The notes: a model not told the origin generated them from the letters alone. A stretch of DNA of 64,000 nucleotides from Calothrix sp. NIES-3974 (GCF_002368395.1 NZ_AP018254.1:1860001-1924000), one strand, 5' to 3'. Positions 41,380-51,969 are shown, counted from the first letter of the stretch. Made by a program: numbers and translations.

Positions 41380-42231
41380 TCAAACAATCTCTAAAATCTG
41401 ATGATAAAAATATCTCAAAACACCATACAGCTTTCCCAAGGCTGTTTGCGGCTTGATTGGTATCAATACCACAGCATAAATTAATAAACGAATTAATCTC
41501 AACAATAAAATATAAGTCGGAGCATATCTTTTTAAAGTTAATAAATATCCATAGGTACTATGGTGAATTTTCCGAAAAATATATTTATTGGTAATTGAAG
41601 ATGGACTATGATAAATCACTACTTTTTTTGTGACATAAATTTTATAACCAGCAAGAGCATAACGTCGGCAAAAATCAAAATCTTCGTAATATAAAAAATA
41701 TGCTGGATCAAACTGGGGACATTGATGAAAATTCTGTAAATTAATAATCAAACTACATCCCGATACCCATTCGCATTCTGCCACATCCATATCCGTCAAC
41801 AAATTCACATGAGAAATTGCACCTGTATGGGAATTAAAGCGACCTCCAGCAAACCATATTTCCTGATTTGGTGTCTCTGTCATTGTCCCCAAAATTGATA
41901 TGTCAGGATGCAAATCAAAAAAATCCTCAATTATACTCACAACATTATCTCGGACATAAGTATCAGGGTTAATTATCCAGACAATTGCCTTATTTTCTCG
42001 CTCGTAAATATATTCCAAACCTATATTACAACCACCACCAAATCCTAAATTTACTGGTGATTCTAGCAGGATAATTGGATGATGTGTAGATAATTGCTTC
42101 ATCCCATTATCCTGGGGAGAATTATTGACAACTACAACTTGATAATTCCCATTAACAAATTTGTGGAAAGAGTTAATTAAATTCTGAATATATTCACTAG
42201 CATAGTAATTAACAATTAAAAAATAAATCAT
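41380..42231 (-). CDS. GT2-family glycosyltransferase
   Basis: 283 residues, GT-A fold. VVVVNNSPQDNG, NLGFGGGCNIGLEYI, the metal-binding WIINPDTYV (DxD-like), VSGCSLIINLQNF and YFLYYEDFDFCRRYALAGYKIYV follow the usual order of rhamnosyltransferase-like GT2 enzymes. A hydrophobic segment near the C-terminus (LLRLIRLLIYAVVLIPI) may contact the membrane. 37 bp after rfbA on the same strand, so probably co-transcribed and using dTDP-sugar. Confidence 0.82.
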   Translation of the reverse strand: MIYFLIVNYYASEYIQNLINSFHKFVNGNYQVVVVNNSPQDNGMKQLSTHHPIILLESPVNLGFGGGCNIGLEYIYERENKAIVWIINPDTYVRDNVVSIIEDFFDLHPDISILGTMTETPNQEIWFAGGRFNSHTGAISHVNLLTDMDVAECEWVSGCSLIINLQNFHQCPQFDPAYFLYYEDFDFCRRYALAGYKIYVTKKVVIYHSPSSITNKYIFRKIHHSTYGYLLTLKRYAPTYILLLRLIRLLIYAVVLIPIKPQTALGKLYGVLRYFYHQILEIV

Positions 42232-42268
42232 TGAAAAAATGACAAATAATTAAAACCAAAACATACCA

Positions 42269-43345
42269 TCACGTTAATTCAATTTGACAATCATCACCAA
42301 TCATAAACCTTAACGCCTTCGGACGACGAGATGCAGCACCTAATATTGCCCTTTGACCAACCACACTATCAATAATACGTTGATGGATACGAGAAATTTT
42401 TGCCGATTCTAAAATCACACTATGCTCCACATCAGTTTCAATTAAAACCACATTATCGGCAATACTTGTATAAGGACCAATAAAACAATTCTCTAAATAA
42501 CAATTTTTGCCAATCACCACCGGACCCCGAATTGTCGAATTAATAATCTGGGAACCTTCACCAATACTCACCCGACCGATAATTTGACTCTGGGAATCCG
42601 TTTGTACTTCCACCTGCTTCTCTAAATAGGTATCCAAAATCAAACGGTTTGCTTCCAATAAATCATCCTTTTTTCCCGTATCTAACCACCATCCCTCCAA
42701 CTGACAAGCTATCACCTGCTTCTGATTATCAATCAAACATTGGATTGCATCGGTGATTTCCAACTCCCCCCGTAAAGAAGGCTTAATTTGCGCGATCGCA
42801 TCATGTATCGTTGCGGCAAAAAAGTAAACACCCACCAAAGCCAAATTAGATGGAGGATGTTTCGGCTTTTCTACCAAATTAATTACATTTCCATCCCCAT
42901 CGATTTGCGCAACACCAAAAGCACTAGGATTTTCCACATAGCGCAACAAAATCAACGCATCCGGTTGTTTTTCAATAAACTGAGCTAAAAACAACTTTAA
43001 ATCGCCTTGCTGAATCAAATTATCCCCTAAATACATCACAAACGGCGAATCCCCCAAAAAAGGACGAGCAACCTTCACCGCGTGAGCAAGTCCAGCTGGT
43101 TCATCCTGCAAAATATACGTTATTTTCGCACCAAATAAACTTCCATCACCGGTCTTATTTCGCACCTCTTCCCCAGTTTCCGGACTAATCACAATTCCAA
43201 TATCGGTAATTCCTGCCGCCACCATTTCTTCAATTCCATACCATAAAATCGGCTTATTCGCAACCGGGACAAGCTGTTTGGCTCCAGTATAAGTAAGTGG
43301 GCGTAATCTTGTACCTTTACCACCAGATAGAATTAGTGCTTTCAT
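42269..43345 (-). CDS. rfbA: Glucose-1-phosphate thymidylyltransferase, long form
   Basis: 358 residues. Makes dTDP-glucose from dTTP and glucose 1-phosphate. KALILSGGKGTRLRPLTYT (pyrophosphorylase signature), YLGDNLIQQG, NLVEKPKHPPSNLALVG and EGWWLDTGKKDDLLEAN are present. The last 100 residues add left-handed beta-helix hexapeptides (IGRVSIGEGSQIINSTIRG), as in the long actinobacterial/cyanobacterial type, not the short RmlA. First in rfbA-GT2-GT4 on the minus strand. Confidence 0.88.
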   Translation of the reverse strand: MKALILSGGKGTRLRPLTYTGAKQLVPVANKPILWYGIEEMVAAGITDIGIVISPETGEEVRNKTGDGSLFGAKITYILQDEPAGLAHAVKVARPFLGDSPFVMYLGDNLIQQGDLKLFLAQFIEKQPDALILLRYVENPSAFGVAQIDGDGNVINLVEKPKHPPSNLALVGVYFFAATIHDAIAQIKPSLRGELEITDAIQCLIDNQKQVIACQLEGWWLDTGKKDDLLEANRLILDTYLEKQVEVQTDSQSQIIGRVSIGEGSQIINSTIRGPVVIGKNCYLENCFIGPYTSIADNVVLIETDVEHSVILESAKISRIHQRIIDSVVGQRAILGAASRRPKALRFMIGDDCQIELT

Positions 43346-43705
43346 CGGTTTAACTGTGATTGTGAACTGCTGGGATGGAAAATAATTGGGGAGTAGTCCT
43401 CATGTGCTGTGTACACCAGAACCTACGAAAGTGGTTTTTCCCACTCCCTACGCCCTTTGGGTACGCGCAGCGTTGTCGTAGACTAGACGTGTAGCGTCTA
43501 CACTTTTAAGCTAGAGAATCGCATGAGGAGCTTTATAATTATATATCTCAGTATTTACGCATTATTGAGTATTCCCATTCCCAATTCCCCATTTTCCACC
43601 TAGATGTATTAAAAACTTGTAGACAAATGAAATCTTTACTGTAGAATCAAAACCAACTTCCAACGTATAAAATACTTATTTTTGGGGGGTAGGCTTATTA
43701 ATCCT
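43346..43705. other. rfbA-murA divergent promoter region
   Basis: 360 bp. It holds 'gtagac...gtctac' and 'cttttgggtacgcgcag'-type palindromic words near 43440-43500 but no gene or terminator. Confidence 0.4.
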
Positions 43706-45079
43706 GTGAGCAGTTTAGCAGATGCCAAGCTGACACCCGATGCAGACTCCGAGGTCTTGCAAATTTCGGGAGGGCATCAATTGCACGGTCACGTCAGAAT
43801 CAGTGGGGCAAAAAATTCCGCACTGGTTATTATGGCTGGTGCCCTATTATGTGGTGATGATTGTCGCATCCGCAATGTGCCCTTACTGGCAGATGTGGAG
43901 AAAATGGGACAGGTACTGAGTTCCCTGGGAGTTCAAATTGAACGCCACGGGGAAACTCTCGATATTAACGCCAAGGATTTTTGCAGTTCCAAAGCACCAT
44001 ACGAATTGGTGACACAACTACGGGCAAGTTTTTTCGCCATTGGTCCAATTTTAGCCCGGTTAGGGGTGGCACAAATGCCTTTACCAGGTGGTTGTGCAAT
44101 TGGAGCGCGTCCCGTAGACTTGCATGTACGTGGACTACAGGCAATGGGGGCAGAGGTACAAATCGAACATGGAATTTGTAATGCATTTGTACCCGGTAGT
44201 AGCCGACGACTCAAAGGGGCAAAAATCTACTTGGATATGCCAAGTGTGGGTGCAACGGAAACCCTAATGATGGCAGCAGTTTTAGCTGAAGGCGAAACAA
44301 TTATTGAAAACGCAGCCCGAGAACCAGAAGTGGTCGATTTAGCCAACTTCTGTATTTCAATGGGAGCAAAAATTCAAGGGGCAGGTAGCAGTACAATTAC
44401 AATTAATGGCGTTACCCAACTTCACGGTACAGATTATACAATCATTCCCGACCGGATTGAAACTGGAACTTTTATGATTGCGGCTGCCATTACCCGCTCC
44501 GAATTATTGTTATCCCCGGTTGCACCAGACCACTTGATTCCTGTGATTGCCAAGTTGCAGGAAGTAGGAGTATCAATTATTGAAGAAGCTGCTGATTGTT
44601 TGCGGGTTCTGCCAGCAGAACATCTACGTGCAACCAATATAGATACTTTGCCCCATCCAGGTTTTCCGACGGATATGCAAGCACCGTTTATGTCTCTACT
44701 AACCTTAGCGGAAGGTGACAGCATTATTAACGAGACGGTGTTTGAAAATCGCTTGCGTCACGCATCGGAGTTAAACCGCTTAGGTGCGGACATTCGTGTT
44801 AAGGGTAATACAGCCTTTGTCAAGGGAGTATCCCACCTATCTGGTGCGCCAGTTTTAGGAACGGATTTGCGTGCGGCTGCGGCATTAGTTGTAGCGGGTT
44901 TAGCAGCAAGTGGAACAACGACAATTCAAGGTTTACGCTCTCTCGACCGAGGATATGACCGCCTTGATTTGAAGTTACAACAACTAGGGGCTAAAGTTAA
45001 ACGCGTGAGCGAAATTATTAATAGTCCGGATGTGGGTAGTAACGGGGTGGTATCACCAGAATCTGTAATCACTTCTTAA
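43706..45079 (+). CDS. murA: UDP-N-acetylglucosamine 1-carboxyvinyltransferase
   Basis: 457 residues from the GTG at 43706; a TTG eight codons upstream is also open. First committed step of peptidoglycan synthesis, adding enolpyruvate to UDP-GlcNAc. [18 protein letters not shown] at the N-terminus, [20 protein letters not shown] with the fosfomycin-target Cys, and [17 protein letters not shown] are present. Two inverted EPSP-synthase domains account for the length. Confidence 0.93.
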   Translation: MSSLADAKLTPDADSEVLQISGGHQLHGHVRISGAKNSALVIMAGALLCGDDCRIRNVPLLADVEKMGQVLSSLGVQIERHGETLDINAKDFCSSKAPYELVTQLRASFFAIGPILARLGVAQMPLPGGCAIGARPVDLHVRGLQAMGAEVQIEHGICNAFVPGSSRRLKGAKIYLDMPSVGATETLMMAAVLAEGETIIENAAREPEVVDLANFCISMGAKIQGAGSSTITINGVTQLHGTDYTIIPDRIETGTFMIAAAITRSELLLSPVAPDHLIPVIAKLQEVGVSIIEEAADCLRVLPAEHLRATNIDTLPHPGFPTDMQAPFMSLLTLAEGDSIINETVFENRLRHASELNRLGADIRVKGNTAFVKGVSHLSGAPVLGTDLRAAAALVVAGLAASGTTTIQGLRSLDRGYDRLDLKLQQLGAKVKRVSEIINSPDVGSNGVVSPESVITS

Positions 45080-45114
45080 AATCCTGATTATCGGGATTGT
45101 AACTACCTAATTAG

Positions 45115-45138
45115 AGCCTACATCAGTGGGCTTTTTTT
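45115..45138 (+). terminator. Intrinsic terminator after murA
   Basis: AGCCTAC/GTGGGCT, 7 bp with one G-U pair and a 4-nt loop, followed by seven T residues. 35 bp past the stop. Confidence 0.7.
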
Positions 45139-45157
45139 GTTGTTCAGGGACTCCTGC

Positions 45158-45292
45158 TTTGTCCCATTAATTTTGATGGGTGAAGAAAGGCACGTAGTAG
45201 CGCTAGTCTACGATAACCCTGCGGGTATAGAGCCTATACTAGTAAAGTTCGGAGCTAGAGCCACCACTACAAACCCCTCATGGTTTATAGGA
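45158..45292 (+). mobile_element. MITE-like element, family B, copy 3
   Basis: Same outline as copies at 22132 (inverted) and 31606, with an extra 25 bp (near 'gataaccctgcgggtatag') in the middle. The right end (TTTATAGGAT) is eroded. A damaged palindrome of the AGAGACG family (45320-45340) follows. Confidence 0.55.
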
Positions 45293-45376
45293 TTTCATGA
45301 AAATTTTGACACATTTTCGACTACCCACCGGGTCGTCTCCACTCCCCACCAAATTAATCCCAAATCGAAAATGGTT

Positions 45377-46003
45377 TTACTTTCGGTTTGGTGGCTTCAA
45401 ACGGGAATACTTTGTGCTGGTTCTTAGGGTTTTCCTACTTGTATGTCTTCCTGTCACCCGCTTTTGCTTCTTTTGATCCGGTAATAGCCCTTTTATACCC
45501 TTTTTTTGCAACCGTTTAATCGCCGAACTAGTCCAATCGCTGACGTAATGACTCATTGCCCCAAATTCTAACCCCCAAAATCCGGCTAGAATTTCCCAAC
45601 GATAGCTATCCATGAGCAACAAAGCCATATTCCCGACTTCACGCCACTTTAACTCCCAATTAGCAAACTTTTCGGCTACTAGCAGCGCCAAGAAGACAAA
45701 CACACACACAATTGTCGCAAAATAAAGAATCCTCACCGTCGTCCCAATCAACGGTCCATGAGACAAAATCGAACGATGGCGTAAACTTCTTTGGTAGGGC
45801 AACCAAATCCAGCGCAATATTCCCCAGCGTTTATATTGGATTGAATATATATCCAAATCGGGGCCAAACATCAACCCACCAAACAAAAAACCAGCCGCAA
45901 CCACCAATGTTAATTTGGTGCTGCGAGTGTACCAAAGGCTCAATCCCGCTACAATTGGCAATGTCCAAAGGGTAATCCGGTCGTGTGTACGGCCTAGGGG
46001 CAT
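45377..46003 (-). CDS. DUF2227 putative metal-binding membrane protein
   Basis: 208 residues. MPLGRTHDRITLWTLPIVAG with an N-terminal His-Asp, GGLMFGPDLDIYSIQYKRWG, RSLRHRSILSHGPLIG and HYVSDW hold His and Asp residues arranged for metal binding. Three to four hydrophobic segments are visible. The tail is basic. The family is widespread in cyanobacteria, function unknown to me. Confidence 0.75.
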   Translation of the reverse strand: MPLGRTHDRITLWTLPIVAGLSLWYTRSTKLTLVVAAGFLFGGLMFGPDLDIYSIQYKRWGILRWIWLPYQRSLRHRSILSHGPLIGTTVRILYFATIVCVFVFLALLVAEKFANWELKWREVGNMALLLMDSYRWEILAGFWGLEFGAMSHYVSDWTSSAIKRLQKKGIKGLLPDQKKQKRVTGRHTSRKTLRTSTKYSRLKPPNRK

Positions 46004-46173
46004 AGGAGTAAAAGCTGAGTCTTGCGCCCTCAGTCGCGAATAGGTATAAAGTTCAGTATAAAAGTTAGTGCCTAATTAGAGGAAAAAATTTTTTCCCAAA
46101 ATAGTAGCGCGATTAGCAAAGTTCTGCTATATTAAATAATCGTTGAGCAGTTAAGTAAAACGGCAAAACAAAC

Positions 46174-46246
46174 GGACGGTTAGCTCAGTTGGTAGAGCTC
46201 CTGCCTTACAAGCAGGCTGTCACAAGTTCGAGTCTTGTACCGTCCA
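46174..46246 (+). tRNA. tRNA-Val (TAC anticodon)
   Basis: 73 nt cloverleaf: acceptor GGACGGT/ACCGTCC with discriminator A, D-arm TAGCTCAGTTGGTAGAGC, anticodon stem CCTGC/GCAGG with loop CTTACAA (anticodon TAC), T-arm ACAAG-TTCGAGT-CTTGT. CCA is not encoded. Confidence 0.95.
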
Positions 46247-46412
46247 TTGCATTGGAGGGACTTTAGTATAAGTACCCTAACTAAGTAGCTTACCAAACTC
46301 ATCTTTTTTAGCTCAATACTAGCTCAAAAGTGAAGATAGCACGATAGGATTGAGCTACTAAATCAGTATATCCATTCAAGTTTTGATTGTGATCGCATAA
46401 ACTCTTATGAAT

Positions 46413-46469
46413 CCTCTCCCCGTTTACGGTGCTATTCGTCAACCGGATCTTTCTCAAAACAGGGAGAGG
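46413..46469. repeat. Inverted repeat, possible hairpin
   Basis: CCTCTCCCCGTTT and AAACAGGGAGAGG pair over 13 positions with one mismatch across a 31-base loop. No T-run follows. It lies between tRNA-Val and the SnoaL-like gene stop. Confidence 0.45.
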
Positions 46470-46520
46470 TTGGGAGAAGAGTTGTATAATTTGAGTTCTA
46501 CTCTGAACCGCTTGGATACC

Positions 46521-47303
46521 CTAATATTGGCGATTATCCACTTCCTGCTTTAACCGCTTGAAAATATTTAATAAACCAATTCCCAATTTTTTTCCGGTTT
46601 GGGTGACAGGAGCAAAGGGACAGCTTTTTGTATCTGCCGCACCATTAACTTTACCACCAGCAGTCAATTTATCCAAAAAGAGACCATTGTCAAAATAATG
46701 TTCCATTTTGGTAATTTTCAAATTATCCGTCACATGGGCAACAGTTGTACCAATAATTTCCACCATCTCACCGGTGGGAGCAAAACCCTTGTATTCCCCC
46801 TGAAAATGTCCCCAATGTCGCCATTTAAAGGTGACAATTGGCGGTCCAGAATAGACTTCCAGCACCTCCCAGGGAAAACCTTGAGGAAAGCAAGAATGGA
46901 ATAACTCATGGGAAGATTCCAAAGTCTCTTCTGAAGACTTATAAAACTCCGAATCACCCATAAATACATTATAGGTTCCCTTTTGTCCCACTTCCGTTGC
47001 GGTGTATTCCCTTCCCCCATTGGTACTAATCCGAAATTGCTCATTGACAACCGATAGCCACTGTTGGGGGTTAGTTTTAAAGGATACCTCCATTTCAAAG
47101 GTGCGTACCAAATTTTGCACCAAAGCTTCTAGGGAACCTTCCGCATGGCTACAAATGCTTTCTCTTGCTAAATTTTCCTTGGAACGGGTATAGTCAGGAA
47201 CTTTACCATTACGCCATTCCACATTTGCTTGGGCACTATATTTAATTACCGTATCACGGTCTTGAACCCAAAGCGGCAAATTATTGGTGTTGATTGTACT
47301 CAT
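46521..47303 (-). CDS. SnoaL-like domain protein
   Basis: 260 residues from the ATG at 47303, chosen over one six codons upstream because MSTINTNNLPLWVQDR is compact. VEIIGTTVAHVTDNLKITKMEHYFDNGLFL and FKWRHWGHFQGEYKGFAPTGEMVE look like a SnoaL/NTF2 fold, with W-R-H-W-G-x-F as in ester-cyclase-type proteins. No catalytic claim is made. The C-terminal 40 residues after AADTKSCPFAP are variable. It stands alone. Confidence 0.55.
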   Translation of the reverse strand: MSTINTNNLPLWVQDRDTVIKYSAQANVEWRNGKVPDYTRSKENLARESICSHAEGSLEALVQNLVRTFEMEVSFKTNPQQWLSVVNEQFRISTNGGREYTATEVGQKGTYNVFMGDSEFYKSSEETLESSHELFHSCFPQGFPWEVLEVYSGPPIVTFKWRHWGHFQGEYKGFAPTGEMVEIIGTTVAHVTDNLKITKMEHYFDNGLFLDKLTAGGKVNGAADTKSCPFAPVTQTGKKLGIGLLNIFKRLKQEVDNRQY

Positions 47304-47411
47304 ACAAAAACTCGATTTCAAAGTGTGTGGATCGAGATTTGCGCACAGATTCCCTTTTTTGTTAGTTGTTAACAGTTAACGTTTAACGGTCAACCGTTAA
47401 CCGTTAACCAA

Positions 47412-48137
47412 TTAAAATTGACCACGAATAGCATTTTTCATTTCTCGTACAGCACGTTCCATCCCGACAAGTGCAGCGCGACTAATAATCGTGTGACCGA
47501 TATTTAACTCCTCCATACCTGGTAAACTAGCAACAGGATATACATTCCAATAGGTTAAACCATGCCCTGCGTTGATGCGTAAACCTGCTTTAATAGCTAA
47601 ATTACACCCATTAGCCAGATAATCTAGTTCCTGTTGAAGACTAATTTCGTCCCTTGCTTCCGCATACTTACCGGTATGGAGTTCAATAAACTTAGCTTGT
47701 GTGATGGCAGAGGCTTCAATCTGTGAAGGTTCCGCATCGATAAATAGGCTGACGGGAATACCACCATCTTGTAACTGTCCCACAACCTCCTTCATTTTAG
47801 CAAGCTGTCCAGCTACATCCAACCCACCCTCAGTCGTTATTTCCTCACGTTTTTCTGGGACAAGGGTGACATAATCTGGTTTAATATCGAGGGCGATCGC
47901 AACCATTTCCGGAGTTGCTGCCATTTCTAAATTTAAATGGGTACGCACAGTTTGTCGCAAAATCCGCACATCCCGCTCCTGGATATGTCGTCGGTCTTCC
48001 CGCAAATGGACAGTAATCCCATCTGCACCCGCTAACTCCGCTAAAACTGCTGCTGCAACTGGGTCTGGTTCAACCGTTCTGCGAGCTTGACGAATCGTGG
48101 CAATATGGTCAATATTTACCCCAAGTGTTGGTGTCAC
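47412..48137 (-). CDS. pdxJ: Pyridoxine 5'-phosphate synthase
   Basis: 241 residues, TIM barrel. Condenses 1-deoxyxylulose 5-phosphate with 3-amino-1-hydroxyacetone phosphate, making vitamin B6. [56 protein letters not shown] and [11 protein letters not shown] are the standard conserved segments, with catalytic His/Glu. Confidence 0.95.
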   Translation of the reverse strand: MTPTLGVNIDHIATIRQARRTVEPDPVAAAVLAELAGADGITVHLREDRRHIQERDVRILRQTVRTHLNLEMAATPEMVAIALDIKPDYVTLVPEKREEITTEGGLDVAGQLAKMKEVVGQLQDGGIPVSLFIDAEPSQIEASAITQAKFIELHTGKYAEARDEISLQQELDYLANGCNLAIKAGLRINAGHGLTYWNVYPVASLPGMEELNIGHTIISRAALVGMERAVREMKNAIRGQF

Positions 48138-48401
48138 CCTGATTTTCTCCTCAATCGCAACTGCTTCAGATTCTGTATTTTAGCAAACAGAAGAGATGAA
48201 CCGAGGATTATCTTTGCTTTCTCGCTGGAAAATAGGGAGTATGCAGAAAAAACCCGCTTTCATCGGTTCTGGTGTAAGCATTAAATGTAGGCTGCTCAAA
48301 ACTTAGGTTAAAATGGCATTACGTCGATTTCACACGAGTTAAGTTATAAGCCTTAAGTAACAGCTTGATTACCTTTATAGACATAATTTTTGGTTAGACC
48401 T

Positions 48402-48734
48402 ATGGTTCCAGTCATTTCGGAACATATTGAAGTTACCCAGGGAATATGTGGTGGTAAACCACGCATTGCTGGACATCGCATCACTGTACAGAATGTAGTA
48501 ATTTGGCATGAACGGTTGGGGATGTCACCTGATGAGATAGTATCACAATACCCAGGCATAACTTTAGCGGATGTATATGCAGCCTTAGCTTACTACCATG
48601 ACAATTTAGAAGAAATTAGAACTGCGATCAGGAAAGACGAGGATTTTATCAAGCAAATGCAAAGGCAAACAAATTCCAAATTGCAACAAAAAATAGGAAA
48701 TCAAGATGTCGAAGATAATTCGCTTTCATCTTGA
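48402..48734 (+). CDS. DUF433 antitoxin
   Basis: 110 residues from the ATG at 48402 (a TTG four codons upstream is less likely). GICGGKPRIAGHRITVQNVVIWHERLGMSPDEIVSQYPGI is the DUF433 helix-turn-helix core, and LADVYAALAYYHDNLEEI continues it. This family is usually paired with a DUF5615 PIN-like toxin. The last 29 bp overlap the toxin start, which indicates translational coupling. Confidence 0.85.
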   Translation: MVPVISEHIEVTQGICGGKPRIAGHRITVQNVVIWHERLGMSPDEIVSQYPGITLADVYAALAYYHDNLEEIRTAIRKDEDFIKQMQRQTNSKLQQKIGNQDVEDNSLSS

Positions 48735-49046
48735 TGAGAATGTTACCAATATTATTGCAGAAGCTTTGCTTTGCGTCGTCGTCGCATTGATGTGACTACA
48801 ACTTCAGAACAAGGATTAATTTCGGCTTCAGACGAGGAACAGTTGGCATTTTGTTTGTCCCAATCAAGAGTTATTTTTACTCAAGACACAGATTTTTTAA
48901 GACTTCATCATCAAGGGGTCAGTCACGCTGGTATCGTTTTTTGTTCCCAGGGAAGTCGTTCTGTTGGTGAAATTATACGCAGCTTAGTATTAATTTGGGA
49001 ATTATTAGAAACTGAAGAAATGCGACAGCATCTTGAATTTATTTAA
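48706..49046 (+). pseudogene. DUF5615 PIN-like toxin, frameshifted
   Basis: The frame from the ATG at 48706 reads MSKIIRFHLDENVTNIIAEAL, the toxin N-terminus with the Asp of the PIN-like site, then goes off at 48769 and stops. From 48771 the +2 frame continues RRRRIDVTTTSEQGLISASDEEQLAF, FTQDTDFLRLH and IIRSLVLIWELLE. CTTTG occurs twice in tandem at 48764-48773; removing one copy restores a 111-residue family-sized protein. The toxin is therefore probably inactive, unless the C-terminal part is reinitiated or the base count is a sequencing error. Confidence 0.8.
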
Positions 49047-49174
49047 CGTGAGTAGTCCTGCGGAGAAGCTCGCTACAATTATCCTGAACTATAATTCATG
49101 CTCAAATTCAGCAACGTTTACCGATATGATTACAGGATCAACGCTTTTTCTCCTATATCCTGTATCTGTATTCT

Positions 49175-50128
49175 TCAATTCTGCTGTAATATTTGACGAT
49201 TAAGTTGCTGTGGTGCAAGCACCATAATTACTTCTGGGGTTTGGGTAAATAGGTGTAGAAATAATTTTTCGGCTGTATCTTTTGGGTTAATTTCGTAGAT
49301 TTTACTATCGGTTTCATTCACAATTAACTTCCAGGAATATCCCTGTTCAGTCAGGGTTTTACCATAAAATTCCATCACCTGGTTAATAGAATCTGGTGTT
49401 TGCAGAATACTGATTTTATTACCCGTCTTTTCCTTCTGGGTGGGTGCGATCGCAATACGGGATGCTTGACTACGGGGATATTTGGGGAAATCTGGATATC
49501 CGGAAAATTCTAAACTGGTTAATTTAACAGGATTGGGGTTGGTGGGAGATGGAGAAGGTTGGGCGATCGCAACTGGTGTAGATGTTGGGGTAGGTTTTGG
49601 CTTTGCTGCTGTGGGAGCAGGTTGTGGTGTAGATGTTGGGGTAGGTTTTGGTTTTGCTGCTGTGGGAGCAGGTTTGGGAGTAACTACTGGTTTAACTCCA
49701 GGGTCGGCTTTTTTCTCGATTTTCCCTATTTTTTTCTCCGTTGCAGTTGGAGATATTATTGGTGTGGGGACGGGTGGAGTGACTACTGGTTTAGGAACCG
49801 GAACTTGAGAACTGACGATTACATTTGCTCCAGTGGGGATGGATGGGAGGGAAGCAGAAACATTATCCCCAACAATTAGTTTTGCAGGTGTCTTTTTTTC
49901 CTGTTGAGCATATATTTCCCATTTAGGTGATTTGGGGATAACTTCAACGGGTTGGGGAGAGGGATTTGAATTTTCTGATTGAAAATTATGTTGATCACCA
50001 AAAAAAGGAATAAATGCCGAAACTGTACGAAGAGTAATTGATGTCACCATCATCAACAATATTATCAAGATAATTTTACGCTTTCTTGGAGACAAACGGG
50101 CAATGGAAAAGTTTTTCAACATATTCAT
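49175..50128 (-). CDS. Proline-rich membrane-anchored protein, unknown
   Basis: 317 residues from the ATG at 50128 (others are possible nearby). A basic N-terminus and one membrane segment (IILIILLMMVTSITL) are followed by a long Pro/Thr/Lys linker with a 17-residue unit, PAPTAAKPKPTPTSTPQ, repeated twice. The C-terminal 110 residues form a separate domain (SLEFSGYPDFPKYPRS, MEFYGKTLTEQGYSW). The linker would span a periplasmic layer, as in TonB- or Pro-rich wall proteins. Function unknown. Confidence 0.65.
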   Translation of the reverse strand: MNMLKNFSIARLSPRKRKIILIILLMMVTSITLRTVSAFIPFFGDQHNFQSENSNPSPQPVEVIPKSPKWEIYAQQEKKTPAKLIVGDNVSASLPSIPTGANVIVSSQVPVPKPVVTPPVPTPIISPTATEKKIGKIEKKADPGVKPVVTPKPAPTAAKPKPTPTSTPQPAPTAAKPKPTPTSTPVAIAQPSPSPTNPNPVKLTSLEFSGYPDFPKYPRSQASRIAIAPTQKEKTGNKISILQTPDSINQVMEFYGKTLTEQGYSWKLIVNETDSKIYEINPKDTAEKLFLHLFTQTPEVIMVLAPQQLNRQILQQN

Positions 50129-50164
50129 CTTGGGTGTAAAAAATAGATGGATATTCAACAGCAA

Positions 50165-51174
50165 AATTTCACGGTAGCTACACCCAATCCCATCAGTTGA
50201 AATTTTTTCAAGTTCAAATACAAGTTCAAATAATTGAGTAGTAATTTCACCGTAGTTTACTTACACGGGAAAGCTGCTACGATGAAATTGAAAATTCACA
50301 AAAATCGCGTTTTCCCGTGATTATCTGTTCATGGAGAGATTTATTCTCTAAACCCGTCTTCTAGACCCGCAAAAAATTTGACTGCTCAGTAGGTGGGTCA
50401 GAAAAAACATAACTATACTGTTGTGATTGTCAGGAGGTACAATAAAGCAATTACAAGGATTTTGGATGCTGACATTTCGTAACTTAGCTAGCTTTATTTG
50501 TGCCCACCTAATTACAGTTTGGAAAATTACAAAGTAAAATTACAAAATCCTATATCGCTGTCCTAGATGACTTAGAAAATCTGACATGTAGGGTTGTTGA
50601 CTGTTAACCGTTGACAGTAAACAGTCATAGACCGAGACGCGCTTAGTTCGACTTCTCTATGAGAAAACTCTCCGTAGGATACAGCCAAAACCAATATTTT
50701 TCACTACATAAATCAGATTGCGATACTAGCCGAGGAATCTGACTCAAATTCTGGTAATTTCAGAAAACCCCTGATATCCCCATTTCGATTCTTGAACACA
50801 CTAAAAAAAATATATATCGAAAGTAGGAACTCAAAAATGGAAATTTGTATTACAATAGGAGAGTGTTTTCTCAGGTTGGCTAAAGGTACACCTATTTAGA
50901 AGCAGCTACTTCATTCCACATTATAAAAGGGAAACCCCCTGAATCCAAGTATAGCTAGATTCAAGGGTGAATAAATTGGTAAATAAACCGTAAGTATTCA
51001 GGGTAAGTCAGAAAACTTAGACATCATTAATGTCAACAGTTTATAGCTGTCTTCTAATGACGGCCGTTTTTTTGGAAAAGACCGAAATAGTCTGTTTCCC
51101 ATTACACCAATTCAGATTTGGCAAAAATGACAAAAATCAGGTACAAATACGACCCTTATCTGCCAAAAAATTAA
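50165..51174. other. 1-kb gene-free stretch before the pst operon end
   Basis: No gene can be supported. A 20-codon frame from the ATG at 50837 is too short to call. At 50936-50970 CCCTGAATC and GATTCAAGGG flank 'caagtatagcta' and can form a hairpin of 9 to 10 bp. 'gttgactgttaaccgttgacag' words lie near 50594. Confidence 0.4.
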
Positions 51175-51969
51175 TTAACCGAAACGTCCACCGATGTAAT
51201 CAGCTGTTTGTTGTTTAGAGGGGTTATTAAAGATAATCTCTGTTTTATCAAACTCGATTAAATTACCCAAATACATAAAAGCAGTAAAATCAGACACACG
51301 AGCCGCCTGCTGCATACTGTGGGTAACGATCAAAATTGTCACATGGTTTTTTAATTCACCAATTAACTCTTCAATACTACCCGTAGCAATGGGGTCAAGA
51401 GCAGAAGTTGGTTCGTCAAACAAAACGATTTCGGGGTCAGCAGCCAAAGCACGAGCAATACACAAACGTTGCTGTTGTCCACCGGAAAGAGCAGTACCGG
51501 GTTCCTGTAAACGGTCTTTCACCTCATCCCACAACGCAGCACCGCGTAAAGCCTTCTCAACTTTTTCACGGACTACAGCCTTTCTTTTTTCTCCCCGTAC
51601 CCGCAACCCGTAGGCAACGTTTTCAAAGATTGATTTAGGGAAAGGGTTTGGTCTTTGGAAAACCATGCTGACCCGCATCCGCACTTCAATCGGGTCGATT
51701 TTGGGACTGAGAAGATTTACTCCGTCGGGTTGGAGGGCAATTTCTCCCTTATACTTATTACCAGGATACAAATCGTGCATCCGGTTAAAGCAGCGTAGTA
51801 AGGTGGTTTTACCGCAACCAGAAGGACCGATTAACGCCGTTACTTTTTTATCGTAAACAGGCATCATGATATCCTTGAGGGCGTGTACCTTACCACCGTA
51901 GTAGAAATTGAGGTAATTAACCTCAGCCTTCAGGGGAAGTTGTTTTGATGAGTCTTTCATTTCTACCAT
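51175..51969 (-). CDS. pstB: Phosphate ABC transporter ATPase PstB
   Basis: 264 residues. Powers high-affinity phosphate import. Walker [12 protein letters not shown], PstB-specific [22 protein letters not shown], signature [15 protein letters not shown], Walker [13 protein letters not shown] and switch [12 protein letters not shown] are all intact, in contrast to the divergent paralogue nearby. It overlaps pstA by 7 bp and ends the operon. Confidence 0.96.
   Translation of the reverse strand: MVEMKDSSKQLPLKAEVNYLNFYYGGKVHALKDIMMPVYDKKVTALIGPSGCGKTTLLRCFNRMHDLYPGNKYKGEIALQPDGVNLLSPKIDPIEVRMRVSMVFQRPNPFPKSIFENVAYGLRVRGEKRKAVVREKVEKALRGAALWDEVKDRLQEPGTALSGGQQQRLCIARALAADPEIVLFDEPTSALDPIATGSIEELIGELKNHVTILIVTHSMQQAARVSDFTAFMYLGNLIEFDKTEIIFNNPSKQQTADYIGGRFG

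Noticed and set aside
49482-49879. Two overlapping plus-strand frames rich in Gly, Val, Cys and Trp
   Set aside because: They are the antisense of the proline-rich linker; low complexity keeps the frames open.
50837-50899. 20-codon frame beginning ATGGAAATTTGTATT
   Set aside because: Too short and without comparative support; not called as a peptide gene.
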